Shown here: in pieces, positions 1 through 5,621 of the stretch
How the letters are laid out: each line of letters begins with the position of its first letter
Position numbering within the stretch: position 1 is the stretch's first letter
DNA from: Spirochaetales bacterium
GTDB taxonomy: Bacteria; Spirochaetota; Spirochaetia; DSM-27196; SKKC01
Assembly (NCBI GenBank): GCA_007121695.1
Contig: SKKC01000270.1
Location: forward strand, 1 to 8,252
Reading direction: 5' to 3'
Length of the DNA: 8,252 nucleotides
Position numbers and translations under genes: made by a program
Notes under the pieces: model-generated
Told to the model about the DNA's origin: nothing
Databases searched by the model: none
What the model saw: only the letters and a program-made list of their open reading frames with translations

Positions 1-92
1 GAATAGGAGACCGGGTAAAGGTGCGCATCGACTCGGTCGACGTTTCACAGCGTCGGGCATACTTTACGTTTGCACAGAAAACTCGCGCATAG
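1..92 (+). CDS. 3' end of an S1-domain protein, probably ribonuclease R (partial)
   Basis: An open frame enters from the left edge (first full codon at base 3) and ends at TAG 90-92, giving 29 residues. They begin IGDRVKVRIDSVDV and end in FAQKTRA. The pattern G-D-x-V-x-V-x-I-x-x-V-D, followed by a short strand with basic residues, is the last part of an S1 RNA-binding barrel as found at the C-terminus of RNase R/VacB, a 3'-5' exoribonuclease. Other S1 proteins end in a similar way, so the rnr identity is inference from about 30 residues. Having no start codon in the window is expected for a gene truncated by the edge. The stop codon overlaps the Shine-Dalgarno of the next gene, so the two are probably co-transcribed. 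The S1 call is fairly safe; the RNase R call is moderate. Confidence 0.55.
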   Translation, partial: IGDRVKVRIDSVDVSQRRAYFTFAQKTRA

Positions 93-95
93 GAG
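91..95 (+). promoter_or_regulatory. Shine-Dalgarno AGGAG of the DUF1820 gene
   Basis: AGGAG lies five bases before the GTG at 101 and overlaps the TAG stop of the upstream gene (90-92). It supports GTG 101 as the true start and suggests translational coupling to the preceding gene. Confidence 0.65.
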
Positions 96-100
96 CAGGT

Positions 101-433
101 GTGGCACTGTATCGCATTCATTTTACCTGGAAAGAAAAGGAAGTGAGCCTTCGGGCGCGGGAACTCGATATGACCCACCCGTATTTCGTCAGTGTCGGAG
201 ACTTTGTGTTCCCAAAGGCAGGCTCACTGATAATCGACCCGTCCGAAGACAGTCTGCGTCGCGCGTTCGGAAACGACAAACATATCATGATTCCGTTTCA
301 GTCTGTTTCGCTTATAGAAGAACTGAACGAAGACAGCGAACAGTCGGATACGGCGGCAAAGATCAAACCCTTCCAGCTTGTCGAGCAGGACGAAGACCGG
401 GACGACGAGCAGGACGACGATGATCCCTCGTGA
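101..433 (+). CDS. DUF1820 family protein
   Basis: The product is a 110-residue protein of unknown function that I recognise as DUF1820-like. It opens ALYRIHFTWKEKEVSLRARE, has a middle part with VGDFVFP and IIDPSEDSLRRAF, and then IPFQSVSLIEEL. These match the family's usual order of a short beta strand, a second strand pair, a DPSE-type helix start and a final strand before a glutamate-rich end. The first 80 or so residues form the domain. The last 30 are a low-complexity acidic tail (QDEDRDDEQDDDD) that the core family does not need. No signal peptide or membrane segment is visible, so it should be cytosolic. The start is GTG 101, preceded by AGGAG. It sits nine bases after the S1-protein stop and overlaps the queG start by 14 bases, so the three look like one operon. 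No biochemical role can be given. Confidence 0.82.
   Translation: MALYRIHFTWKEKEVSLRARELDMTHPYFVSVGDFVFPKAGSLIIDPSEDSLRRAFGNDKHIMIPFQSVSLIEELNEDSEQSDTAAKIKPFQLVEQDEDRDDEQDDDDPS
411..414 (+). promoter_or_regulatory. Shine-Dalgarno AGGA choosing the queG start
   Basis: AGGA five bases before ATG 420 favours that start over an in-frame TTG at 378. It lies inside the acidic-tail codons of the DUF1820 gene, so one stretch encodes the tail and carries the ribosome site. The match is only four bases long. Confidence 0.45.
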
Positions 434-1553
434 GGCATGGTCGCCTCCCGTCCCTGCGGAGGCGGCTCGGCTGTTTCGCAGGGAAGGGCTTACCCTCGTC
501 GGCATAGCGGCAGCCGACGCCTCCCCGGAGCGCGAGGCCGAGTTCAAGGCCTGGCTTTCCGAGCAGCGACACGGGTCAATGAAGTGGCTCGACGGACACG
601 CAGATCTGAAATTTCGCCCCGACAGCATGCTTCCCGGGTGCAGATCGGTGCTGGTCGCGGCGCTGAACTACTACCAGGCTGCGTCATGGCGTCGGGGAGA
701 GAACCTCGCACAACCCGCCTCTACCGATGCGCCGGCGGGTCGCATTGCGCGATATGCCTGGGGACGCGATTACCACAAGGTAATTGGCAAACGCCTCTCA
801 CGAGTCGTCCGGGCTCTGCAGGAAACCTACCCCGAGGACTCGTTCCGATCCTTCACGGATGCCACACCGCTTGCCGAACGGTATTATGCCGAACAGGCGG
901 GGGCCGGGTTCACGGCGCGAAATACGCTTTCGATTTCGAGCGCCTTCGGCAGCTGGTTTCTGATCGGCGAAATCCTGTCTACACGGGCGTTTCCGCCGAG
1001 CGAGCCCGCGAAGGGACGCCACGGCAGCTGTCCACAGGGCTGCTATCGCTGTATCGATGTATGTCCGACCGGTGCGCTGCACGCGCCTCATCGTATCGAC
1101 GCGTCCCGCTGTATCAGCTATCTCACGATTGAGCACAAAGGACACATACCGGTCGAACTCCGTCGGAACATGGGCACCTGGCTGTTCGGCTGCGATCTCT
1201 GCCAGGAAGTGTGCCCGCTGAACGTCAGGGCGGAAGTTACGTCGGAGGAAGACTTTATTACGCTCCGTGCCGGCGATTCGCAGCTGCTGCGCGACGTCCT
1301 TTCGATAGAAACCGACGAGCAGTATACGGCGCGATTTGCCGGGTCGCCGCTGATGCGGGCGAAACGCAGAGGTCTGGTACGTAACGCTGCGATCGTGGCG
1401 GCAAACATGCGAGCGACCGACCTGCTTCCTCTGTTGAGGAAACGCGCGGCAGACCCGGACGAGGTAATTGCCGAAGCCGCCCGCTGGGCGATAGACGAGC
1501 TCAACGGCCCTGGCGGGGCAGATGCACCAGAGACTCGGGCAACGCCGCTCTGA
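420..1553 (+). CDS. queG: Epoxyqueuosine reductase QueG
   Basis: QueG is the cobalamin- and iron-sulfur-dependent enzyme that reduces epoxyqueuosine to queuosine at the wobble position of GUN-anticodon tRNAs in the cytosol. The 377-residue product has the family's landmarks in order: ALNYY (81-85), IARYAWGRDYHK (109-120), FTDATPLAERYYAEQAG with the presumed catalytic Asp147, and GSWFLIGEIL (177-186). Next come a first cluster motif with C204, C208, C211 and C215-P, then CISYLTIEHKG (231-241) and a second motif GCDLCQEVCPLN (C258, C261, C265). A HEAT-like C-terminal segment covers about 310-360. Length is normal. Two oddities: the first cysteine pair is spaced CX3C rather than the usual CX2C, and the usual GKN is ARN (Arg167). 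ATG 420 is preferred to an upstream TTG at 378 because of a nearby AGGA. The gene overlaps DUF1820 by 14 bases, and its 3' end overlaps the convergent trmH-like gene by 53 bases. The family call is very secure. Confidence 0.95.
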   Translation: MIPREAWSPPVPAEAARLFRREGLTLVGIAAADASPEREAEFKAWLSEQRHGSMKWLDGHADLKFRPDSMLPGCRSVLVAALNYYQAASWRRGENLAQPASTDAPAGRIARYAWGRDYHKVIGKRLSRVVRALQETYPEDSFRSFTDATPLAERYYAEQAGAGFTARNTLSISSAFGSWFLIGEILSTRAFPPSEPAKGRHGSCPQGCYRCIDVCPTGALHAPHRIDASRCISYLTIEHKGHIPVELRRNMGTWLFGCDLCQEVCPLNVRAEVTSEEDFITLRAGDSQLLRDVLSIETDEQYTARFAGSPLMRAKRRGLVRNAAIVAANMRATDLLPLLRKRAADPDEVIAEAARWAIDELNGPGGADAPETRATPL

Positions 1554-2196
1554 TGCGGTGAGGAATCGACGCGAGTATCCATCGCAGTACCAGCTCTTCC
1601 TGGTCTTCGGGTGAAAGAGCACCCTGCCTGTCGCACTCGGTCCTGACACGTTCACGCAGACGCGACAACGCCATGCCCGCGCTCACGGTAATATTGAAGC
1701 TTTCGACGAATCCGTACATGGGCAGCCGCAGCCTCGTCCTGCACCGTTCTGCGGCACGTGGCGAAATGCCGGTTTTCTCGTAGCCGAACACGAGCGCTAC
1801 CGGCGCATCGAGCGGGAGCGTATCAGGCGTGTAGCCGTCGAGGTGTGGACTTGTTGCCACAAGACGGTACCCCTGCCGTGTAAGGGCATCGAGGCAGGCC
1901 GTGGTGTTATCGGCGTCCTGCTGCGCGTAGCGATGCATGGTCAGCCACTTTGCAGCTCCGAGCGTGACTCCCTGGTGCAGCGCGAAGCGATGTTCATTCT
2001 CTATAACGTATACATCCTGTATGCCGAGTCCCTCTGCCGTCCTCGTGACCGCAGTCGCGTTAAAGGGATTGTCTATGTCCTCGAGTACCACGGCGATGCG
2101 CCGGGTGCGGACACGCGCTACTTCCCGGATACGCTCGAGTCGCCGTGGCGTTACGTACACGGCAAGCTGCTCAATCCGATCGGCGACACTCAGCAT
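1501..2196 (-). CDS. trmH: TrmH/SpoU-family RNA 2'-O-methyltransferase, likely tRNA Gm18 type
   Basis: This 231-residue SPOUT methyltransferase transfers a methyl group from S-adenosylmethionine to a ribose 2'-OH of RNA. The three SpoU motifs are all present. Motif 1 is DNPFNATAVTRTAEGLG, with Asn46 and the catalytic Arg52. Motif 2 is ALVFGYEKTGIS, with Glu140. Motif 3 is LPMYGFVESFNITVSAGMAL, with Ser166 and Asn168 in the knotted cofactor site. A short N-terminal segment with TPRRLERIREV (16-26) and a basic C-terminal tail resemble TrmH, which makes Gm18 in tRNA. A 23S rRNA or other tRNA target cannot be excluded from sequence alone. It is the last gene of a minus-strand operon, starting eight bases after the dehydrogenase stop with only a weak ribosome site, so it is probably read through coupling. 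Its 3' end runs 53 bases into queG on the other strand. Confidence 0.85.
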   Translation of the reverse strand: MLSVADRIEQLAVYVTPRRLERIREVARVRTRRIAVVLEDIDNPFNATAVTRTAEGLGIQDVYVIENEHRFALHQGVTLGAAKWLTMHRYAQQDADNTTACLDALTRQGYRLVATSPHLDGYTPDTLPLDAPVALVFGYEKTGISPRAAERCRTRLRLPMYGFVESFNITVSAGMALSRLRERVRTECDRQGALSPEDQEELVLRWILASIPHRIRAALPESLVHLPRQGR

Positions 2197-2204
2197 ACCG
2201 GATC

Positions 2205-3170
2205 TCAGTAGCCTGACTCGTAGTCGACGAGGTTCAGCAGGGGTTCGCCCGCAGTGTAGCGTCGCAGATTCTCGAGATACTGCTCGAAGGCCCGTCTGAA
2301 ATACCTGTCGGATCGTCCCGACACGTGGGGCGTGATAATGACGTTTGGCATGGACCAGAGCATACTCTCTTCGGGCAACGGCTCCGGGTTCGTGACATCG
2401 AGACAGGCTATGTACTCAGGGTTTCGCTCGAGATGATGTACCAGATCTGCCTCGACGACGGCGTCTCCGCGACCGATGTTCACGAATATGCCGTCGGACG
2501 GCATGCGGGCAAAGGCCGACCAGTCGAAAAGGCCGCGGCTCTCCGCCGTGCTCGGGAGAATCGAGACGCAGACGTTCGCCTGCGGAAGCACATCGTACAG
2601 ATCGCTCACGCTGACCATTCGTTCAAAACCCTCGGGAACAGGACCGTTCGCGGATCGCCTGACGCCAATACATCGCATCCCCAGAAACTGAAGCGTTCGC
2701 CCGAGGTGCTGTCCGATCGCGCCGGCTCCGACGATCACGGCGGTGAGACCACCGATCTCGCGGTACTGGCTCATGGGTCCATCATCCCATATCTTTCGGG
2801 TCTGATTCTGAACGTCGCGGTGCATGCCTCGCAGCGCCATGATTATCAGCGCAAGCGTGTGCTCGGTCATGGTCGCGCCGTGAATGCCGGACGATGTGGT
2901 TACCTTCAGTGTCTGGCGACGCTCCGGTGGAATACGGGCAGTCCACTCCGCCCCGGCATGCCAGGTATGGAACCATTGAATCCGCGGCGAATCGATTACG
3001 CTCTGCTTGGGTACGCCACCGACGGCGAGATCAGCGTCCGGTGCCATGCGTGCGAGTTCGTCCCTGTCGTCGGTAACCACCACCTGGCGCGTTCCCGCGA
3101 GCTGATTCAGCCTGTTTCTGTCACTGTCCGAGAACTCGGTCCCGGAGCTGCCGAAAAGAAGTAATCCCAC
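2205..3170 (-). CDS. D-2-hydroxyacid dehydrogenase, NAD(P)-dependent
   Basis: The 321-residue cytosolic oxidoreductase belongs to the D-isomer-specific 2-hydroxyacid dehydrogenases, which interconvert 2-keto acids (for example glyoxylate, hydroxypyruvate) and D-2-hydroxy acids. Visible features: TTSSGIHGATMTEHTLALII (91-110) before the cofactor domain, the Rossmann motif GAGAIG (148-153), NIGRGDAVVE with catalytic Arg234, NPEPLP with Glu263, and TPHVSG with His282. The acidic residue that normally follows the second Rossmann strand and binds NAD ribose is replaced by VRRS (170-173), as in NADPH-using members such as GhrA, so NADPH preference is inferred. Length is typical. The start is GTG 3170, with a GGGGA five bases upstream. 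It lies 23 bases after the small upstream gene and eight before trmH, all on the minus strand. The exact substrate is unknown. Confidence 0.92.
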   Translation of the reverse strand: MGLLLFGSSGTEFSDSDRNRLNQLAGTRQVVVTDDRDELARMAPDADLAVGGVPKQSVIDSPRIQWFHTWHAGAEWTARIPPERRQTLKVTTSSGIHGATMTEHTLALIIMALRGMHRDVQNQTRKIWDDGPMSQYREIGGLTAVIVGAGAIGQHLGRTLQFLGMRCIGVRRSANGPVPEGFERMVSVSDLYDVLPQANVCVSILPSTAESRGLFDWSAFARMPSDGIFVNIGRGDAVVEADLVHHLERNPEYIACLDVTNPEPLPEESMLWSMPNVIITPHVSGRSDRYFRRAFEQYLENLRRYTAGEPLLNLVDYESGY

Positions 3171-3193
3171 TGTGTTCCCCGTGAGTCGTATTG

Positions 3194-3424
3194 TTACAGG
3201 TCGTTCTTCGAAACCCGGGCACGGAATCTCGTGCCTGCTATCTGACAGGCCATTGCGACCTCGTCAGCGACGTCCCGTCGCGCCTTGACTGCTATCAGAC
3301 CTTTGACGGGACTGATCGACAGGTCGTACACATCGGGAATCATTGTTATGGAGCTGCGCAGCGACGTGACGTGGCCATCCTTGAGACCGTCTATCATGTA
3401 ATAGTACCATTTCCTGATAAGCAC
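3194..3424 (-). CDS. Small HMA-like (ferredoxin-fold) protein without the CxxC motif
   Basis: This 76-residue protein has no family I can name with certainty. Its pattern reads as beta-alpha-beta-beta-alpha-beta: RKWYYYMID strand, VTSLRSSITMIP helix, VYDLSISPVK strand, GLIAVKARR strand, DVADEVAMACQIAG helix, TRFRARV strand. This is the order and spacing of heavy-metal-associated (HMA/CopZ) domains, including the 'P-x-V' strand entry and the final 'A-G' turn. The metal-binding CxxC between strand 1 and helix 1 is absent; the only cysteine is Cys60 in helix 2. It is therefore unlikely to carry metal in the usual way and may bind a protein or ligand. The start is GTG 3424, fixed by a perfect AGGAGG eight bases upstream. 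It sits between a nucleotidyltransferase gene (24 bases) and a dehydrogenase gene (23 bases). The gene is well supported; the fold is inference. Confidence 0.75.
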   Translation of the reverse strand: MLIRKWYYYMIDGLKDGHVTSLRSSITMIPDVYDLSISPVKGLIAVKARRDVADEVAMACQIAGTRFRARVSKNDL

Positions 3425-3432
3425 CTGCTTTG

Positions 3433-3438
3433 CCTCCT
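3433..3438 (-). promoter_or_regulatory. Strong Shine-Dalgarno AGGAGG of the small HMA-like gene
   Basis: The plus strand reads cctcct, giving AGGAGG on the minus strand eight bases before GTG 3424. It is the best ribosome site in the window and is the main proof that this small reading frame is translated, perhaps at a higher rate than its operon partners. Confidence 0.75.
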
Positions 3439-3448
3439 GCGCGTTCTT

Positions 3449-4354
3449 CTATCCCCACAACGGGCGGGGATACTCCCCGTTTTCGGCACGACGCAGCAGC
3501 TCCTGCTCGACGACCGGTTTATCCTCGCGATATGTCACACCGAACCACTGCTCCTCGCTGCGAAGGACGTTCATGGTCGCGCGATCCTCGCTGATAAGCG
3601 CGTCGACAACGTCCGGAATGTAGTACTCCGCAGTCGGGTCGTCGACCGAGCGTCCGAGAAACCAGGTAAACCCTTCCTCTATGTGCCGGAATACGCTCGG
3701 TGTAAACCCGAACATGTTCATGCTCACCAGTTCTTCCCCGGACAGCGGCTGCTCAGTGCCGTCAGCGGAAATGCTGACAGCGGCGTTGCCTTTCGGAAGC
3801 AGTTTTTTGTGTTCGACGATGCGAGTCAGGAAATTTCCCTCCGCCACATCGCACAGAGCCCGGGACACAGACCCGTTTGGCGACAAGGTCTTTCGCAGCA
3901 CGAAACCGACCATGGCGTAGGCCGTGGAGTCCGGAGACTCCGCGGACAGCGTCTGTGCAAGCATTCTGTACGAAGTCGCTCCGTAGAAGTCGTCGGCGTT
4001 TATCACGGCAAAGGGCTCGGCGACCTCGCGCCGGCACACCCACACCGCGTGTGCTGTACCCCAGGGTTTCGCCCGCTCGCTGTTCGGTTCGAACGAAGCC
4101 GGCAGATCCTGCAGCTCCTGAAAGGTATACGACACATCGACCTTCTGTTCGAAGCGCCTGCCGACAACGCGCCGAAACTCGGACTCGATGTCTTTGCGAA
4201 TCACGAACACGACCCGGCCGAACCCGGCCCGAAGAGCGTCGTACACTGAATAATCAAGAATTGCCTCGCCGTCGGGGCCGACCGCGTCTATCTGCTTTAT
4301 TCCACCGTAGCGGCTTCCCATTCCAGCCGCAAGAACGATCAACGTAGGTTTCAT
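3449..4354 (-). CDS. NTP-transferase domain protein (sugar-phosphate nucleotidyltransferase-like)
   Basis: The 301-residue protein belongs to the GT-A-fold nucleotidyltransferases that join a sugar phosphate to an NTP to give an NDP-sugar and pyrophosphate. The N-terminal signature is LAAGMGSRYGGIKQ (8-21). It has the family glycines, Arg15 and Lys20, but departs from the classic GxGTRLxPLTxxxPK. INADDFYG (118-125) supplies the metal-binding aspartates. AKPWGTAHAV (95-104) and DYSVYDALRAGFG (34-46) are hallmarks of a widespread, uncharacterised branch with GMGSRYGG, found in spirochaetes and Bacteroidetes among others. The C-terminal third (EYYIPDVVD, WFGVTYREDKP) also fits this branch and lacks a left-handed helix domain. 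ATG 4354 is chosen because the conserved start (MKPTLIVLAAG) follows at once; an ATG 24 codons upstream would overlap the divergent gene. It is the first gene of the minus-strand operon. The sugar and nucleotide are unknown. Confidence 0.88.
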   Translation of the reverse strand: MKPTLIVLAAGMGSRYGGIKQIDAVGPDGEAILDYSVYDALRAGFGRVVFVIRKDIESEFRRVVGRRFEQKVDVSYTFQELQDLPASFEPNSERAKPWGTAHAVWVCRREVAEPFAVINADDFYGATSYRMLAQTLSAESPDSTAYAMVGFVLRKTLSPNGSVSRALCDVAEGNFLTRIVEHKKLLPKGNAAVSISADGTEQPLSGEELVSMNMFGFTPSVFRHIEEGFTWFLGRSVDDPTAEYYIPDVVDALISEDRATMNVLRSEEQWFGVTYREDKPVVEQELLRRAENGEYPRPLWG

Positions 4355-4424
4355 ATCCCATATTTGTACCATCGGAACCGTGATTTTGCATACCGGCCAT
4401 TCCGGCAGTATGTTCTGTCTCAGC
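4355..4424. promoter_or_regulatory. Divergent promoter region between two operons
   Basis: Seventy bases separate the two divergent starts and must hold promoters for both operons unless transcription starts inside genes. On the minus strand, TGG-TACAAA (bases 4371-4363) resembles an extended -10 box and lies only eight bases before ATG 4354. On the plus strand, TTGTAC (4364-4369) and TGCATA (4387-4392), 17 bases apart, are a weak sigma-70-like pair. An imperfect dyad, ATACCGG near 4390 with CCGGCAGTAT ending at 4411, could be an operator. All box calls are by eye and weak; the existence of a regulatory region here is much safer than any single element. Confidence 0.4.
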
Positions 4425-5621
4425 ATGATACTTCGCTTTCACGAACATATACGCGAAATACCCCGGGAAAGCTGGGATTCCCTGGCTGCTCGTAGAGACT
4501 CCCCGCTGCTCGAGTGGGAATGGCTTCGCTGTCTCGAGGAATCGGGCAGCATTTCGCCAGAGGAAGGCTGGACTCCGCACCACCTTGCCGTGTACGACGG
4601 GGAACGGCTCGTCGGAGCCGCTCCCCTGTACGTAAAAACACACAGCATGGGCGAGTTTGTCTTTGACTTTGCCTTTGCCGACGTGGCGCATCAACTCGGG
4701 ACACCGTACTACCCGAAACTGGTCGGCATGAGTCCTGCGACACCGTCGAGCGCGTTCGCGCTGCTCACAGATGAAGGCGAAGACAGTCAGACCGTGCAGG
4801 CACTGATGCTGGAATCGATTATGGAGATGGCCGAACGCACCGGCATGGGCGGGGTCGCGTTCAACTTCGCCGATCCGGAGTGGATGCATGGTCCCGGGAA
4901 AACAGCGCTGGAGGCGCATGACTTCGTGGCATGGGAACACCAGCTGTATCACTGGTACAACCGCGGTTTCCAGTCGTTTCATGATTATCTCGCGTGCTTC
5001 ACGAAGAATCAGCGCCGCAACATCCGGCGTGAACGAAAGAGCATGGCGGATCAGGGCATACGAATCGATGTTCTGACCGGAGACGAAATTTCTCCCCGGC
5101 ACATGGAATGGATGTACGAGTTCTACGCTGCGCACAATGCGCAGTTTGGACCATGGGCTGCGAAATTTCTGAACAGACAGTTCTTTCGCATGCTCGCAGA
5201 GCAGTTTACGCACCGTATTGCGCTGGTGTGTGCCTACCCGGACACTGTTCCCGCTCAGGACGAACCGCCTCTCGCCATGGCCTTTCTACTCGTCAAGAAC
5301 CAGACCATGTGGGGGCGCTACTGGGGAGCACAGGAAGAAATACGCGACCTGCATTTTAACTGCTGCTATTACACGCCAATTGAATGGGCCATTGAGCAGG
5401 GCTACACGACCTTCGACCCTGGCATGGGGTCCTCGCATAAGGTTCGTCGCGGCTTCGAAGCGGTGTCGGGCTACAGCCTGCACCATTTCATGGATGAACG
5501 GATGCAGTACATTCTTCACAACAACATCGATCGGATCAACTCGATGGAACACCAGCACGTCGAACAACTGAACGCCGCGCGGCCGGTACGCGAAAATCCC
5601 TACCGGGGAGTCGCAGGATGA
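4425..5621 (+). CDS. FemAB-like GNAT-fold acyltransferase (COG3146, PF04339 type)
   Basis: The 398-residue protein matches the 'peptidoglycan biosynthesis/recognition' FemAB-like family, whose members have a double GNAT fold and are thought to transfer an aminoacyl or acyl group. Conserved blocks appear in order: GWTPHHLAVYDGERLVGAAP (48-67), LYVKTHSMGEFVFDFAFAD (68-86), YYPKLVG (95-101), NQRRNIRRERKSM (195-207), MWGRYWGAQEE (295-305), LHFNCCYYTPIEWAIEQG (309-326), and DPGMGSSHKVRRGF (331-344). Length is normal and I see no signal peptide or membrane segment, so it should act in the cytosol. ATG 4425 fits the family start; GTG 4380 and ATG 4410 are in frame, and none has a good ribosome site. 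It heads a plus-strand operon and ends in an ATGA overlap with the MDR gene. The true substrate of this family is not established, and the peptidoglycan link is by homology to FemAB only. Confidence 0.88.
   Translation: MILRFHEHIREIPRESWDSLAARRDSPLLEWEWLRCLEESGSISPEEGWTPHHLAVYDGERLVGAAPLYVKTHSMGEFVFDFAFADVAHQLGTPYYPKLVGMSPATPSSAFALLTDEGEDSQTVQALMLESIMEMAERTGMGGVAFNFADPEWMHGPGKTALEAHDFVAWEHQLYHWYNRGFQSFHDYLACFTKNQRRNIRRERKSMADQGIRIDVLTGDEISPRHMEWMYEFYAAHNAQFGPWAAKFLNRQFFRMLAEQFTHRIALVCAYPDTVPAQDEPPLAMAFLLVKNQTMWGRYWGAQEEIRDLHFNCCYYTPIEWAIEQGYTTFDPGMGSSHKVRRGFEAVSGYSLHHFMDERMQYILHNNIDRINSMEHQHVEQLNAARPVRENPYRGVAG

Noticed and set aside
378..419. Upstream TTG start for queG
   Set aside because: It would add 14 residues lying wholly inside the DUF1820 tail; ATG 420 has an AGGA in place and fits family length.
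798..1655. A 285-codon minus-strand open frame
   Set aside because: It is antisense to queG and overlaps the trmH-like 3' end; no domain recognised.
2325..3164. A 279-codon plus-strand open frame
   Set aside because: It is antisense to the hydroxyacid dehydrogenase, which has all catalytic residues; no motif on this strand.
3194..3424. A classical copper chaperone or metal-binding HMA domain
   Set aside because: There is no CxxC; the single cysteine is in the second helix.
3191..4249. A 352-codon plus-strand open frame
   Set aside because: It lies opposite the nucleotidyltransferase and small-protein genes, has no family motifs, and is the kind of antisense shadow expected in GC-rich coding DNA.
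4355..4426. Upstream ATG for the nucleotidyltransferase (24 extra codons)
   Set aside because: It would run through the whole divergent promoter, and the family begins at MKPTLIVLAAG.
4254..5213. A 319-codon minus-strand open frame
   Set aside because: It is antisense to the FemAB-like gene and crosses the divergent promoter; no recognisable domain.
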